Notes under the pieces: model-generated | What the model saw: only the letters and a program-made list of their open reading frames with translations | What the model was told of the DNA's origin: nothing | Databases searched by the model: none | NCBI RefSeq assembly: GCF_024345415.1 | Contig: NZ_JAGQBB010000004.1 | Location: 62,001 to 126,000 of the forward strand | Origin: Synechococcus sp. Tobar12-5m-g | GTDB lineage: Bacteria > Cyanobacteriota > Cyanobacteriia > PCC-6307 > Cyanobiaceae | Length of the DNA stretch: 64,000 nucleotides | Direction: 5' to 3' | Position numbers and translations under genes: made by a program | In this document: one piece after another, positions 36,471 through 45,835 of the stretch | Position numbering within the stretch: the first letter of the stretch is position 1 | Layout: the number at the start of each line of letters is the position of its first letter

Positions 36471-37139
36471 GCGGCCTGCGGACCTGGTTCCGCTGCCTCG
36501 GAGCCTGGCGCCTGGCCCTCTGCTTCGTGGCCACCCTCGTGGTGATCTCGATTGAGCTGGCGATCGGCAACCACGTCACGCCGGAGCTGGATGAAGCCGG
36601 GCTGGCCTGGCTGGGGGACGTGATTCCCCCACCCTTGGGCCGGGCGTTGGTGGTGGTGTATGTATCACGTGAGTGGCACCCGGTTCACGCCCTTGCTGGT
36701 GCTGGCGTCCCTGATGGATCTGATCCTGAAGCGGGCCTGGGATGAACTGACCTGGTTGAGCGTGGGAACGGCGGGGTTTCTGCTGATCGTCGATCGATGG
36801 CTCAAGCCCCTGTTCGATCGCGCCAGACCCCACGAAACCCTGGTGGAGGTGAGCGGCCGCAGCTTTCCGAGCGACCATGCCACCGGTGCCGTGGTGTTCT
36901 ACTTCCTGATGTGTGCCTTCCTCTCCAAGCGCTATCCCCAGTGGCGCCGACCGCTCTACATCGGCTCGGCGATTTGGGTTGCGCTGATCTGGATCAGCAC
37001 CCTCAATACGCGGGTGCACTGGCCCACCCACATCGTGGCCGGTGCCAGGGTGGGCTTCATCTGGCTGAGCGTCTGCCTGACCAACTGGAAGCTGGCTGCA
37101 GCCCGGCAGAGTGAACGGAACCGCGTCCTCGCTCCTTGA
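36467..37139 (+). pseudogene. PAP2-family phosphatase broken by a 4-bp duplication
   Basis: From TTG 36467 (overlapping the preceding stop as TTGA) a membrane protein reads LALCFVATLVVISIELAIG up to GRALVVVY. At 36657-36664 the sequence TGTATGTA shifts the frame; removing one TGTA restores VVYHVSGTRFTPLLVL in continuous reading. The second half has the PAP2 motifs KPLFDRARP, RSFPSDHATG and RVHWPTHIVAG and further helices. Otherwise intact, so this is a recent lesion, a sequencing error, or a phase-variable site. It was probably a lipid-phosphate phosphatase partnered with the adjacent glycosyltransferase. Confidence 0.8.
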
Positions 37140-37534
37140 CCAGCCAAACCAATCTTGCCTCCCTGGCCGACCTCTGCGGTTTGCGCACCGCTCCCGCCCT
37201 CACTGGGTTACAACGCGATCGGATCCGGCAGGAGCTGGAGACACGGCTGGCCGCTTGCAGCTGGTTCACGGTAGGCGTGATGGCCCCCTCCGAGGCGGCG
37301 GCCCTCGAGGCCCTGCGCACCTGTGAGCGGGCCCTGGGCTGGGAAGCTCTGGTGGGCGAGGACCTACCGGCGTTGTCAGGCCAGGTGTTCCTGAAGGGAA
37401 ACCAGAGCACCGGCCTGTTCAGGATCCGGGCCGAAAGGGGCCTCGGTGCCGGGCTGCTGATCACCGGCCATCACCACACGGATTCCGAGGCCGAAGGGAC
37501 CTGGGGACCCCTGCCCCTGGATTTCTTTGCCTGA
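37136..37534 (+). CDS. DUF1824 protein
   Basis: The 132-residue protein matches the cyanobacterial DUF1824 family in length and motifs: LADLCGLRTAPALTG at the start, VFLKGNQSTGLFRIR, GAGLLITGHHH and the C-terminal TWGPLPLDFF. Function unknown. The start TTG 37136 overlaps the stop of the broken phosphatase gene (TTGA), so loss of that upstream frame could affect its translation unless it has its own initiation. No membrane segments or enzyme motifs. Confidence 0.88.
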   Translation: MTSQTNLASLADLCGLRTAPALTGLQRDRIRQELETRLAACSWFTVGVMAPSEAAALEALRTCERALGWEALVGEDLPALSGQVFLKGNQSTGLFRIRAERGLGAGLLITGHHHTDSEAEGTWGPLPLDFFA

Positions 37535-37628
37535 TCACGATCTTGCCAGGTAGCTGGGGGCCACGGACGACCTGTCCTTAGGCTGGGCGGCTGTTAGACG
37601 GCCCACGGCCGGTTTGAGGACGGACTGA

Positions 37629-38582
37629 ATGGCTGGCTCCACCCTGCGCATTGCCTCCCGCCGCAGTCAGCTAGCGATGGTGCAGACCCACTGGGTGCGC
37701 GATGAACTGGCCCGGGCCCACCCGCAGCTGGAGATCAGCATCGAGGCGATGGCCACCCAAGGGGACAAGATTCTCGATGTGGCCCTGGCCAAGATCGGCG
37801 ACAAGGGCCTGTTCACCAAAGAGCTCGAAGCCCAGATGCTGCTGGATCGGGCCGATATCGCCGTCCACAGCCTCAAGGACCTGCCCACCAATCTTCCCGA
37901 AGGATTGGTGCTGGGTTGCATCACCGAACGGGAAGACCCGGCCGATGCCCTGGTGGTGCACGCCCGGCACACCGACAAGACCCTCGCCACCCTGCCGGAA
38001 GGCAGTGTCGTGGGCAGCAGTTCCCTGCGGAGGCTGGCCCAACTCCGCCACCACTACCCCCATCTGGTGTTCAAGGATGTGCGCGGCAATGTGATCACCC
38101 GGCTGGAAAAGCTCGATGCCGGCCACTACGACTGCCTGATCCTGGCGGCGGCGGGGCTCGGGCGCCTCGGCCTGGCCGGGCGGATCCATGAGCGGATCGC
38201 CCCGGAAATCTCCCTCCATGCGGTGGGCCAGGGTGCCCTCGGCATTGAGTGCCGCTGCGGCGACGACCTAGTCATCGAGCAGATCAGGGCACTGGAGCAC
38301 GTCCCCTCCTCCCGCCGCTGCCTGGCCGAGCGGGCCTTTCTCCGCCGACTGGAGGGGGGATGCCAGGTGCCGATCGGCGTGAACACCTGCTTCGAAGGCG
38401 ATGAGCTGGTGCTCACCGGCATGGTGGCCAGCCTCGATGGCCAGCGGCTGATCCGTGATCAGGCCCGCGGCAACCAGGCGGACCCTGAGGCGATCGGCGT
38501 CTCCCTGGCCGATCGCCTCAGGAGCCAGGGGGCTGGGGAGATCCTGGAGGAGATCTTTGCAGCCGTTGGCCGCGAGCACTGA
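37629..38582 (+). CDS. hemC: Porphobilinogen deaminase
   Basis: The 317-residue enzyme polymerises four porphobilinogens to hydroxymethylbilane. It shows [32 protein letters not shown]-like [25 protein letters not shown], and the dipyrromethane cofactor cysteine in [14 protein letters not shown] 37629. Length typical. Its end overlaps the start of the ClC gene by 17 nt. The third tetrapyrrole gene in the window with hemH and hemE. Confidence 0.97.
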   Translation: MAGSTLRIASRRSQLAMVQTHWVRDELARAHPQLEISIEAMATQGDKILDVALAKIGDKGLFTKELEAQMLLDRADIAVHSLKDLPTNLPEGLVLGCITEREDPADALVVHARHTDKTLATLPEGSVVGSSSLRRLAQLRHHYPHLVFKDVRGNVITRLEKLDAGHYDCLILAAAGLGRLGLAGRIHERIAPEISLHAVGQGALGIECRCGDDLVIEQIRALEHVPSSRRCLAERAFLRRLEGGCQVPIGVNTCFEGDELVLTGMVASLDGQRLIRDQARGNQADPEAIGVSLADRLRSQGAGEILEEIFAAVGREH

Positions 38583-40542
38583 TCTGAGCGGGGCCCCCCT
38601 CGCGCCGGAGCAGGAGGCGGAGGCCCGCGGACTGCCCTTCCAGTGGAATCTGCTGGCCTGGGCCGCCTTGGTGGGGGTGCTCACCGGGCTGGCCGTGGTG
38701 GGCTTTCATTTTCTGCTGGGTTCCATCAACCAGTTTCTGTTCGGAACCCTGGTGGAATCGATCATGGCTCTGGTGGGCTCGGTGACGACCCCGGAAACCC
38801 CGCTGGAACTGTTCAACCCGGCCGAACCCGAATCCAGCACCCCGCTCAAGGCCTTGCTCCAGCTTGGCCTCGGCGGAATCGGCTTCCTGCCGCCACCCCC
38901 GGCACCCCCGGAACCGTTGCCACCCCAAACCATCACCGTCAGCTGGTTGTCCTCCTGGCCCGTGCTGGTGGTGCCGATGCTGGGGGGGCTGTTGGTGGGC
39001 CTGCTGCGGCAGCTGGGCAAGGACCTCGGACCTGGGCTGCCCAGCCTGATGGCGATGGCTGACGGGATGGTGCGGGCCGCCCCGAAGCTGCCGATCCTGC
39101 GGCTGGTGGCCGCCTCCCTCAGCCTTGGCAGTGGCGCCTCCCTCGGACCGGAGGGTCCAAGCGTGGAAGGCGGTGGAAACATCGGCCTCTGGGTGGGCCT
39201 GCGCAGCTCCCTCTCTCCTGAATCCCAGAAGGCGCTGGTGGCGGCGGGGGTTGCGGCCGGTCTGGCGGCCGGGTTCCGTGCTCCGATCGCTGGGGTGTTC
39301 TTCGCTTTCGAAGGGGCCTACAGCACGATTCCGGGTCGACCCAGTCTGCGGGCGGTGCTGGTGGCCGCGGTCAGCTCCACCCTGGTGACCCAGCTCAGCC
39401 TGGGGGATGAGCCGATCTTCCGGCTGCCCCTCTACGAGGTGCGCTCCCCCCTGGAATTGCCGCTTTATCTCGGCCTCGGCGTGGTGGCCAGCCTGATGTC
39501 CTGGGCGCTGGTGAGTTTGCTGGCGGCGGGCCGCAGCGGACCGGTGCAACGCCAGTTCAGCCGGCTCGATCCGTGGCTGCTCAACGGTCTGGGGGGGCTG
39601 GGGGTGGGGGTGATGGCCCTGGGATTCCCGGAGGTGCTCGGCGTGGGCTACGACACGATCGAGGCCCTGCTTGGCAATGAAGGCGGCATCGCGCTGGGCA
39701 CCCTGCTCGCCCTGCTGGTGGTGAAGTTGTTGGCCACGGGGTTGAGCAATGCCACCGGGTTCGTGGGGGGTGGCTTCGCCCCGTCGTTGTTTCTCGGTGC
39801 GGTGCTGGGTAATTGCTACGGCCAGCTGCTAGGTGATGGTGGCCTCCAACTGGCCGTGGCCGAGCCACCGGCCTACGCGATGGTGGGCATGGCGGCGGTG
39901 CTGGCGGGCAGCGCCCGGGCTCCGCTGACGGCCCTGTTGCTGCTGTTCGAGCTCACCCACGACATCCGCATCGTGCTCCCCTTGATGGCCGCAACGGGCT
40001 TGAGCGCCGTGCTGGTTGAGCGTTGGCAGGGGTTCCAGGATCGTGGGCTGCTCGGGGCCGATCCGATCGAGGACCGTCGCCGCCATCAGCTGGCTGGGCT
40101 CTCGGTGAGCGAGGCGTTTGGGCCTGAGGCTCCCCTCGTGATGGCGGCGAACACCTCAGCGGCGGTGGCCGTGGCTCGCTTGATCGAGGCCCATGGCCAT
40201 TGTCTGATCGCCGCGGAGGAGAATCGGGCCGTGGCCCTGGTCACCCTGCAGGATCTTCAGCGCGGCCTCAGTGCGGGGGTCGAGCGCCAGCAGGCTGTGA
40301 CCCTGGGCGATTGCCGACGCAGTGAACTGGTGTGGCTGCCTCTGACGGCGCGGTTGGACCGGCTCGAGGACCAACTCACACCCAACGGGCTGCGGCAGAT
40401 CCCCGTCTTCGATGTGGCCGAAGGGGTGGGGGGCCACCTCCCCCATGGACTGCCCACCGATGGCTTGCCGATCGCGGCGCTGCGCGGCCTTGCCAGCCGC
40501 GATGGCCTGGCGCTGGCCCTGGCCCGCACCCTCAGCGTTTGA
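38566..40542 (+). CDS. ClC-family chloride channel/antiporter with CBS region
   Basis: This 658-residue protein has about ten membrane helices with ClC signatures: [21 protein letters not shown] containing the gating glutamate, [11 protein letters not shown], and [12 protein letters not shown]. The C-terminal soluble part ([20 protein letters not shown] and LRQIPVFD) is a CBS-type pair that senses nucleotides in relatives. The large insert after helix 2 (residues 50-120) is Pro-rich. The start is TTG 38566 or 38557; both overlap hemC. The 3' end overlaps the convergent transpeptidase gene by 11 nt. Confidence 0.92.
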   Translation: MAASTDLSGAPLAPEQEAEARGLPFQWNLLAWAALVGVLTGLAVVGFHFLLGSINQFLFGTLVESIMALVGSVTTPETPLELFNPAEPESSTPLKALLQLGLGGIGFLPPPPAPPEPLPPQTITVSWLSSWPVLVVPMLGGLLVGLLRQLGKDLGPGLPSLMAMADGMVRAAPKLPILRLVAASLSLGSGASLGPEGPSVEGGGNIGLWVGLRSSLSPESQKALVAAGVAAGLAAGFRAPIAGVFFAFEGAYSTIPGRPSLRAVLVAAVSSTLVTQLSLGDEPIFRLPLYEVRSPLELPLYLGLGVVASLMSWALVSLLAAGRSGPVQRQFSRLDPWLLNGLGGLGVGVMALGFPEVLGVGYDTIEALLGNEGGIALGTLLALLVVKLLATGLSNATGFVGGGFAPSLFLGAVLGNCYGQLLGDGGLQLAVAEPPAYAMVGMAAVLAGSARAPLTALLLLFELTHDIRIVLPLMAATGLSAVLVERWQGFQDRGLLGADPIEDRRRHQLAGLSVSEAFGPEAPLVMAANTSAAVAVARLIEAHGHCLIAAEENRAVALVTLQDLQRGLSAGVERQQAVTLGDCRRSELVWLPLTARLDRLEDQLTPNGLRQIPVFDVAEGVGGHLPHGLPTDGLPIAALRGLASRDGLALALARTLSV

Positions 40543-41155
40543 CCACCACGGGAGTGCCGACCTCCACCTGATCGAACAGGGCCCGGACATGGGGGGTGAG
40601 CATCCGCACGCAACCGTGGGAGACGGCCTCACGGCCTTTGACGGTCCATTCCCAGGCGGTGGGGGTGCCGTGGATGCCGTATTGGTCTTTCGTGGTGGTG
40701 TGGAAACCGATCCAGCGATCCCCCAGGGGACCCTGGGCACCTCTGGTTGGGTTGACCTTGCCGCTCTTGGTGCTCTGGTACTGGGGATTGAGCACCTTGT
40801 TGCGCACCTTGAAGGTGCCGGTGGGGGTGGGGGTGGCGGGATCTCCGACCGCCACCGGCCAGCTGCCGATCACCTTGCCGTTGTCGAGCAGGCTGATGGT
40901 GCGCTTGCCGAGTTCCAGCACGATCTCCTTGGTGCTGGTGATCGCGGCGGTGCTGGGGTTGGCTGGTGTCGGAGCTGGCTTGGCTTCCGGTGTCGCCCCC
41001 GGGCTGGCCGCCGAGGACGAGGCCACGGGGGTCGGCACAGCCGGTGACGGCGAGGTTGGGGCGCTCTGCTGGCTCAGGCCCGGCAGGGCGGCCCCCAGAC
41101 CCAGGGCCACCAGAGCGACGGTGGCAGTAACGAGGCGGAAACGGATCGCGCGCAT
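40532..41155 (-). CDS. L,D-transpeptidase (YkuD family)
   Basis: The 207-residue precursor has a signal peptide (FRLVTATVALVALGLGAALPG), a Pro/Ala/Thr-rich linker of about 45 residues, and a YkuD domain with DRWIGFHTT, GIHGTPTAWEW and the active-site SHGCVRML with catalytic Cys. Such enzymes cross-link peptidoglycan or attach proteins to it in the periplasm. ATG 41155. It lies 41 bp after ppa on the same strand and is convergent with the ClC gene. Confidence 0.92.
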   Translation of the reverse strand: MRAIRFRLVTATVALVALGLGAALPGLSQQSAPTSPSPAVPTPVASSSAASPGATPEAKPAPTPANPSTAAITSTKEIVLELGKRTISLLDNGKVIGSWPVAVGDPATPTPTGTFKVRNKVLNPQYQSTKSGKVNPTRGAQGPLGDRWIGFHTTTKDQYGIHGTPTAWEWTVKGREAVSHGCVRMLTPHVRALFDQVEVGTPVVVKR

Positions 41156-41196
41156 GGGGAGGGGAGGGTTGGTGGTCTTGGAACGGGTCGGGAACT

Positions 41197-41784
41197 TCAG
41201 TTGACGAGCTTGGCTTCGATTTCGCCTTTGTAGCGTGCTTCGCAGGCCTTGACGATCCGCACCGCCTCCTCGATTCCAAAGAAGCCGTTGACATGGCAGG
41301 TGCCGGGCTTCTTGAGATCCTTGTAGTGCTCCCAGTAGTACTCGGTTTCCTTGACCCACTGGGCACCGAGCTGCTCATAGCTGGTGATGTGGTCCACCCG
41401 CTTGTCATCGGCCAGCACCGCGATCACCTTGTCGTCGACTTCACCGCCATCGTCGAAGGTCATGATGCCGATGATGCGCGCTTCCACCAGGCTGCCCGGC
41501 ACCAGCGGTTCAGTGACGTTGACAATCTCGATGTCGAGGGGATCGCCGTCCTCATCCCAGGTGCGGGGGATGCAGCCGTAGGCGAATGGATAGGCCAGGG
41601 AGGAGTAGCCGACGCGATCCAGCTTGAGCTGCCCGGATTCGGTGATCAGCTCATACTTGTTGATCGTCATCGAATTGACCTCGATGATCGCGTTCAGCCG
41701 CAACTCGGCCTCATCGGCGAAGGCCGGCAGCACATGCAGCAGGTTGAGCATCGTGCGGCTGGGAGCCTGATCGATGTTCGCCAT
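41197..41784 (-). CDS. ppa: Inorganic pyrophosphatase, family I
   Basis: The 195-residue enzyme hydrolyses pyrophosphate. It has EVNSMTINKYEL, DRVGYSSLAYPFAYGCIPRT, the complete signature DEDGDPLD, DDGGEVDDKVIAV and HYKDLKK, so all expected catalytic acids are present, in contrast to the protein at 20878-21423. The N-terminus is longer than in E. coli (residues 1-30). ATG 41784. It is between the L,D-transpeptidase and M32 genes on the minus strand. Confidence 0.94.
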   Translation of the reverse strand: MANIDQAPSRTMLNLLHVLPAFADEAELRLNAIIEVNSMTINKYELITESGQLKLDRVGYSSLAYPFAYGCIPRTWDEDGDPLDIEIVNVTEPLVPGSLVEARIIGIMTFDDGGEVDDKVIAVLADDKRVDHITSYEQLGAQWVKETEYYWEHYKDLKKPGTCHVNGFFGIEEAVRIVKACEARYKGEIEAKLVN

Positions 41785-41820
41785 GGCGACGGGGAAGGGG
41801 GGAAGGTTGCGGCGGCGATC

Positions 41821-43392
41821 CTAGGGATCCCCGGCCGCGAGCCTGTCCAGCTTGCTTTCCAGGTAGCTCAGGAAAGCGGTGGGATCGAGGGGAGCACCGC
41901 AGACCCGCTCCACCAAAGCCTCACCTGTGACGCTGCGGCCGAGGGGGTGCACATGAACCCGCAGCCAATCCCGCAGGACAGCGTCCTCCCCGGCGGCCAG
42001 GCGGGCCTCGATCGGCCCGGTTTCCCGTTCCATCGCTTCGGCCAGCTGGGCCGCAATCAGATGGCCCAGGGCGTAGGAGGGGAAGTAGCCGAACAGGCCT
42101 TCGCTCCAGTGGACGTCCTGGAGGCAGCCTTCGGCCGCATCGGCGGGCCTGACGCCCAGCAGCTCCACCATCAACCGGTTCCATTCCGCCGGCAGCTCCT
42201 CCACCGGCAGATCGCCTTCGAGCAGGGCAAGCTCCAGGTCGAAGCGCAGCACGATGTGGAGGCAGTAGCTGAGCTCGTCGGACTCGACGCGGATCGCACC
42301 GGGCCGGCGGGGATTGAGGGCTCGCCAGAACTGATCGGGATCGTCCCAGGCCCCGGCTGCGCTTTCGGCCAGTGCCTGGCGGAAGCGGGGCTGCCAGCGC
42401 CGCGCGAAGGCCTCGCTCCTGCCGACTCTGCACTCCCAGAACAGGCTCTGGCTTTCGTGCACGCCCATCGAGGTGGCCTCACCCAGGGGCCAGGCGAACC
42501 ACTGATGGTCGTGGCGGGGCAGGCCCTGTTCATAGAGGGAATGGCCCCACTCGTGGGCGGTGGCCAGGAAGGCGGAAAACGGCTGGCCGGGCACCACCCG
42601 GCTGGTGATCCGGAAGTCGGAGGGGCCCAGGGTGGTGGAGAAGGGATGGGGGGAGCAGGCCAGCACCGCGCAGCTGGCGTCGAAGCCCCACTCCTGCAGG
42701 AGTTGCCGGCAGAGCTGCTGCTGCACCGGATCCGGCAGCGCCAGCCCGGTTGGATCCCAGCCAGCATGACCGCCGCCGCTAGCCGGGGCCGGGCTTCGCC
42801 CGTAGCGCTCGATCAAGGTCGGCAGCCGTTGGCGCAAGGGCGCGAACAGCGCCGCCAGCCTGGCCTTGCTGATTTCCGGCTCAAACGGCTGGGCCAGGGT
42901 TTCCCAGCAGCTGCGCGGCGAGCCGCCTTGGCCATGCTCGACGGAAGCGAGTTGGCGGGCCTGCTCCTTGCGCAGGGTGATCAGCTCGCCGAGGGCGGGG
43001 GCGAAGCGGCTGAAGTCGGCCTGGCTGCGGGCCTCCTGCCAGAGGGCGTAACCCCGGGCCTGGGCCAGGGCCAGGGCCGCCACCAGGGCGGGATCGAGCT
43101 GCCTCTGCCGCTCCAGCTCCTGGCGCAGCAGGGCCAGGTTCCGTTGCCAGGGGTCGCTGGATCCAGCGGGCGGCAGTTCAGCTTCGGCGGCGGCCAGCAG
43201 CTCCGCGTAGGCGTCGCTGCTCTGGCGCTCGTGGAGTTGCCGTGCCAGAAGGGCCAGTTGTTCACCCCGCCAGGCCGCACCCGCCGATGGCATCAGCGTG
43301 TTCTGATCCCAGTAGAGGATGCCGTGGATGCTGCCCAGCAGCCGCGTCTGGCGCACATGGGCACCCAGCCTCTCCAGCGCCAGCGTTGCCAT
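41821..43392 (-). CDS. Metallocarboxypeptidase, M32 (Taq) family
   Basis: The 523-residue enzyme removes C-terminal residues from peptides in the cytoplasm. The zinc motif HEWGH lies in ATAHEWGHSLYEQGLP; other family motifs are GILYWDQNTLMP near the start, GEATSMGVHESQSLFWE, VESDELSYCLHIVLRF and HWSEGLFGYFPSYALGH. ATG 43392 gives MATLALERLGAHV; the frame open upstream has no better start. Its 5' end faces the DUF2721 gene 67 bp away. Confidence 0.95.
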   Translation of the reverse strand: MATLALERLGAHVRQTRLLGSIHGILYWDQNTLMPSAGAAWRGEQLALLARQLHERQSSDAYAELLAAAEAELPPAGSSDPWQRNLALLRQELERQRQLDPALVAALALAQARGYALWQEARSQADFSRFAPALGELITLRKEQARQLASVEHGQGGSPRSCWETLAQPFEPEISKARLAALFAPLRQRLPTLIERYGRSPAPASGGGHAGWDPTGLALPDPVQQQLCRQLLQEWGFDASCAVLACSPHPFSTTLGPSDFRITSRVVPGQPFSAFLATAHEWGHSLYEQGLPRHDHQWFAWPLGEATSMGVHESQSLFWECRVGRSEAFARRWQPRFRQALAESAAGAWDDPDQFWRALNPRRPGAIRVESDELSYCLHIVLRFDLELALLEGDLPVEELPAEWNRLMVELLGVRPADAAEGCLQDVHWSEGLFGYFPSYALGHLIAAQLAEAMERETGPIEARLAAGEDAVLRDWLRVHVHPLGRSVTGEALVERVCGAPLDPTAFLSYLESKLDRLAAGDP

Positions 43393-43459
43393 TCGATCCG
43401 TGCTCCCTTGGGGTGCGTGGTGCTGGGTACATTGAAGCCAATTGCCACGACCGGGGCCG

Positions 43460-43906
43460 ATGAGTCTGCGCGACGCCTCGGCGGTGGCCGGCCTGTCCCG
43501 GGCCATTCAGTTGTCGGTGGCGCCTGTCTTTCTACTCACGGGCATCGGCGGCCTGCTGGGCACCTTCACGGCACGTCTCAGCCGCATCATCGACCGCACC
43601 CGCCTGCTGCAGGAGGCGATGGAGAGGGGAAACATCGCCCAGGCCAAGCGGTTGAAGGCGGTGTTGATCGTGCAGCGCCGCCGCCTCTTTCTGATCAACC
43701 GGGCGATCCTCTGCGCCACCGTCACCGCCCTGCTGGTGTCCGGGGTGGTGGCGGTGCTGTTCATCAGCGCCGTCGCGGCTGTTGATCTAGCCACGATCGT
43801 GGTGCCGGTCTTCGTGCTGGCAATGGTTTCGCTGATCGCGGGCCTGCTTCTGTTCCTGCTGGAGGTGCAACTGGCGATTTCCCAGAACCCGCCTCGGTAC
43901 TACTGA
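43460..43906 (+). CDS. DUF2721 membrane protein
   Basis: The 148-residue protein has a first hydrophobic stretch (LSVAPVFLLTGIGGLLGTF), a cytoplasmic helical segment RLSRIIDRTRLLQEAMERG and QRRRLFLINRAI, and two more helices (ILCATVTALLVSGVVAVL; IVVPVFVLAMVSLIAGLLLF). The pattern is that of DUF2721, a family of unknown function. ATG 43460 is preferred to a TTG at 43442. Confidence 0.85.
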   Translation: MSLRDASAVAGLSRAIQLSVAPVFLLTGIGGLLGTFTARLSRIIDRTRLLQEAMERGNIAQAKRLKAVLIVQRRRLFLINRAILCATVTALLVSGVVAVLFISAVAAVDLATIVVPVFVLAMVSLIAGLLLFLLEVQLAISQNPPRYY

Positions 43907-43929
43907 GCCGTCGGTATGCTCCGAAACAC

Positions 43930-43973
43930 GTCAGGGAATCCTGACCCTGGCTTGCCATCCGGGGGGTTCCCTG
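43930..43973. promoter_or_regulatory. Nested inverted repeats between DUF2721 gene and LuxR regulator
   Basis: GTCAGG (43930-43935), GAAT, CCTGAC (43940-43945) forms a perfect 6-bp hairpin. CAGGGAA beginning at 43932 is also complementary to TTCCCTG at 43967-43973. There is no T-run, so an intrinsic terminator is not supported. Placed 28 bp before the LuxR-type regulator, it could be a binding site or a leader hairpin. Confidence 0.4.
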
Positions 43974-44000
43974 GATCATTGGAAGCTACGGACAGGGGTG

Positions 44001-44762
44001 ATGGACATCACACCACTGCTCGGGCGCGAATCCCTGGGAAGGGAACAGGCGATTGAGCTGTTGCGGGATCAAACCCTGATGATCGTCAGTGGGCGACGGC
44101 TGCTGATCACCCTGATCACCGGTACAATCGGCCAGCCCGATCAATGGCTGGGAGCAGCCACCTGCGAGGAGCAGGGTCTGGCACTGCTGGCGAGGCAGCG
44201 CCCTGACCTTCTGTTCGTGACCGACCCCCTGGAGGCCGGCAGTGGATATGGCCTGGTGAAGCGGGCAAAACAGCTCTACCCTGATCTGGCTTGCCTGCTG
44301 TTGCTGGAACGGGATACCCCCGACATACTGCTGGCAGCCCTCGAATCGAACTGCGACGCCATCTGCCTAGAGAGGATGGGCCTTGGCAATCTGGTGGCGG
44401 CGATCCGGGCCGTGATCATCGGGGGTGAGGTCTACATGGACGCTTCGGTGGCCGCGATGTTGCACCGGACCCGCCGAGAGTGGATCAAGGGAGAGCCCCA
44501 ACGCCTTACCCCCAGAGAATTGCAGGTGCTCGAAGAGATGCTGAAGGGCTTTAAAACCCGCGAAATCGCAGCGCGACTTTTCATCTCCCTGGAAACGGTG
44601 CGCAGCCACAGCAAGGCGATGCTGGCCAAGCTAAAGGCCCGCAGTCGGATCCATGCGGCGGTGATCGCCCTAAGGCTGGGACTGGTGCGATTGGACCTGC
44701 CAGACGCAGCCGACGATCGATACCACCGGACGGAGGTGTCCTCTTACTTGCGGCGGCAGTAA
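44001..44762 (+). CDS. LuxR-type regulator with degenerate receiver domain
   Basis: The 253-residue protein has an N-terminal receiver-like domain and a C-terminal LuxR/NarL helix-turn-helix (LTPRELQVLEEMLKG, TREIAARLFISLETVRSHSK). In the receiver the candidate phospho-Asp is present (DLLFVTDPLEAGSG), but the acidic pair after strand one is absent (MIVSGRRLLI), the Thr/Ser switch position reads LLLLERD, and the conserved Lys is replaced (CDAICLERMG). It is therefore probably phosphorylation-independent. The start is ATG 44001 (or GTG 43998). The end overlaps the convergent Cys-rich gene by 19 nt. Confidence 0.85.
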   Translation: MDITPLLGRESLGREQAIELLRDQTLMIVSGRRLLITLITGTIGQPDQWLGAATCEEQGLALLARQRPDLLFVTDPLEAGSGYGLVKRAKQLYPDLACLLLLERDTPDILLAALESNCDAICLERMGLGNLVAAIRAVIIGGEVYMDASVAAMLHRTRREWIKGEPQRLTPRELQVLEEMLKGFKTREIAARLFISLETVRSHSKAMLAKLKARSRIHAAVIALRLGLVRLDLPDAADDRYHRTEVSSYLRRQ

Positions 44763-45007
44763 CCGCCGCCGATGTTCATCCAGCCCGCAGGGCAGGCTTC
44801 ACCGTTGGTGGGAGTGACCGTGTAGCTCACCACCCCGAGGGTGCTGCACTTGCCGTTGAACGTGTCCACATAGCCGAGGGGGCACAGGGCCTGGAGCTTG
44901 GGGATCACCTCCTGGGCCGAAGCCGGAGTGCCTGGAACCAGCAGGACCGCAGATCCCACCAGGCCAAGGGCCACCGAGAGGATGAAACGGGACGGGCAAG
45001 GGCCCAT
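44744..45007 (-). CDS. Small secreted protein with two 13-residue Cys modules
   Basis: The 87-residue precursor starts at ATG 45007 with a signal peptide (FILSVALGLVGSAVLLVPG, cleavage likely after ASA). The mature part contains two copies of the pattern C-P-x-G-aromatic, then two positions, a hydrophobic or Thr, two small residues, G-x-C: CPLGYVDTFNGKC (42-54) and CPAGWMNIGGGYC (72-84). Each probably forms a disulfide loop in the periplasm. No family recognised; conservation cannot be checked here. Convergent with the LuxR regulator. Confidence 0.7.
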   Translation of the reverse strand: MGPCPSRFILSVALGLVGSAVLLVPGTPASAQEVIPKLQALCPLGYVDTFNGKCSTLGVVSYTVTPTNGEACPAGWMNIGGGYCRRK

Positions 45008-45086
45008 GGGATGACAGGCCAGTTGAATCAATCCTCAGAGTATGGGGCCCTGGCCATTGATGACGCTGGACCACTGTGACACTCCC

Positions 45087-45455
45087 ATGGATCCCCCCGC
45101 CACGCCGGACCTGAACGTCCTGGCGACACGGATGGAGCAGCTGGAGAAGGAAATCAAGGCATTGAACACCCTGCTCACGGCGCTGCGACCCATCCTGGAG
45201 CGGCTGCTCGAAACGGTTGAACCCCACCAGGGGCAAGCCCCGCCATTCGCGCAGGATCCAGGCTCCATGGCACCGAAGGACTCCCCGCTACAGGCTGCGG
45301 CGCCAGGAACCTCGACACTGTTGGCGCGCCGCAATGCCGAGCGCCTCAACGCCGAGGTGATGCGCCGCAGCGCCCGGGGCCTCGACCCCGACAACGACAC
45401 CGAGCTGGATCTGCTGATCGACCGGCTGCATGAACTTTCGGAGGAGCAGCCCTGA
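45087..45455 (+). CDS. Small coiled-coil protein, unknown
   Basis: About 122 residues from ATG 45087 (45060 would add nine). A strong heptad stretch (LATRMEQLEKEIKALNTLL, then LRPILERLLETV) predicts a coiled coil; a Pro/Ala linker precedes a second helical part (RRNAERLNAEVMRRSARG) and an acidic end (DPDNDTELDLLIDRLHELSEE). No family recognised. It sits 90 bp before the pterin dehydratase gene. Confidence 0.65.
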   Translation: MDPPATPDLNVLATRMEQLEKEIKALNTLLTALRPILERLLETVEPHQGQAPPFAQDPGSMAPKDSPLQAAAPGTSTLLARRNAERLNAEVMRRSARGLDPDNDTELDLLIDRLHELSEEQP

Positions 45456-45544
45456 GAGGCCTCGATGGAGCAGGAACTGAGCACCTTTTGCCGTTGGCCG
45501 CGGCAACCCTGCCAGGCTGAGGGGTGTCTGTGATGGAATCCGCC

Positions 45545-45835
45545 ATGGCCGCCAGTCCCCTCTCTCCCGAGGAGATCACCGAGCTCAGCTCCAGCCTGCC
45601 CGACTGGAGCGTGGTGAACGGCAAGCTGCACCGGGGCCTGATCTTCGATTCCTTCGTGGAGGCGTTCGGCTTCCTCACCCAGGTGGCCTTGATCGCGGAA
45701 TCGATGGGTCACCATCCAGAGCTGGGCAACATTTATAACCGCGTGATGATCGATCTCATCACCCATGACACCGGCGGCCTCTCCAGCCTGGACCGGGACC
45801 TGGCCCTGCGGATCAATGGGCTGCTGAAGGCATGA
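45545..45835 (+). CDS. Pterin-4a-carbinolamine dehydratase
   Basis: The 96-residue protein (from ATG 45545; 45533 and GTG 45524 are alternatives) is the small DCoH/PhhB fold: LPDWSVVNGKLHRGLIF, then SFVEAFGFLTQVALIAE, MGHHPELGNIYNRVMIDLITH and a final helix DRDLALRIN. The HHPE and TH residues form the active site. It recycles oxidised pterin cofactor; in cyanobacteria lacking an obvious hydroxylase the substrate is debated. The end overlaps the convergent kinase/AAA gene by 23 nt. Confidence 0.93.
   Translation: MAASPLSPEEITELSSSLPDWSVVNGKLHRGLIFDSFVEAFGFLTQVALIAESMGHHPELGNIYNRVMIDLITHDTGGLSSLDRDLALRINGLLKA

Noticed and set aside
41293-43785. 830-codon frame opposite ppa and the M32 peptidase
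   Set aside because: Shadow of two genes with intact catalytic motifs on the other strand.
43930-43973. Intrinsic terminator after the DUF2721 gene
   Set aside because: The hairpin has no following T-run on either strand.
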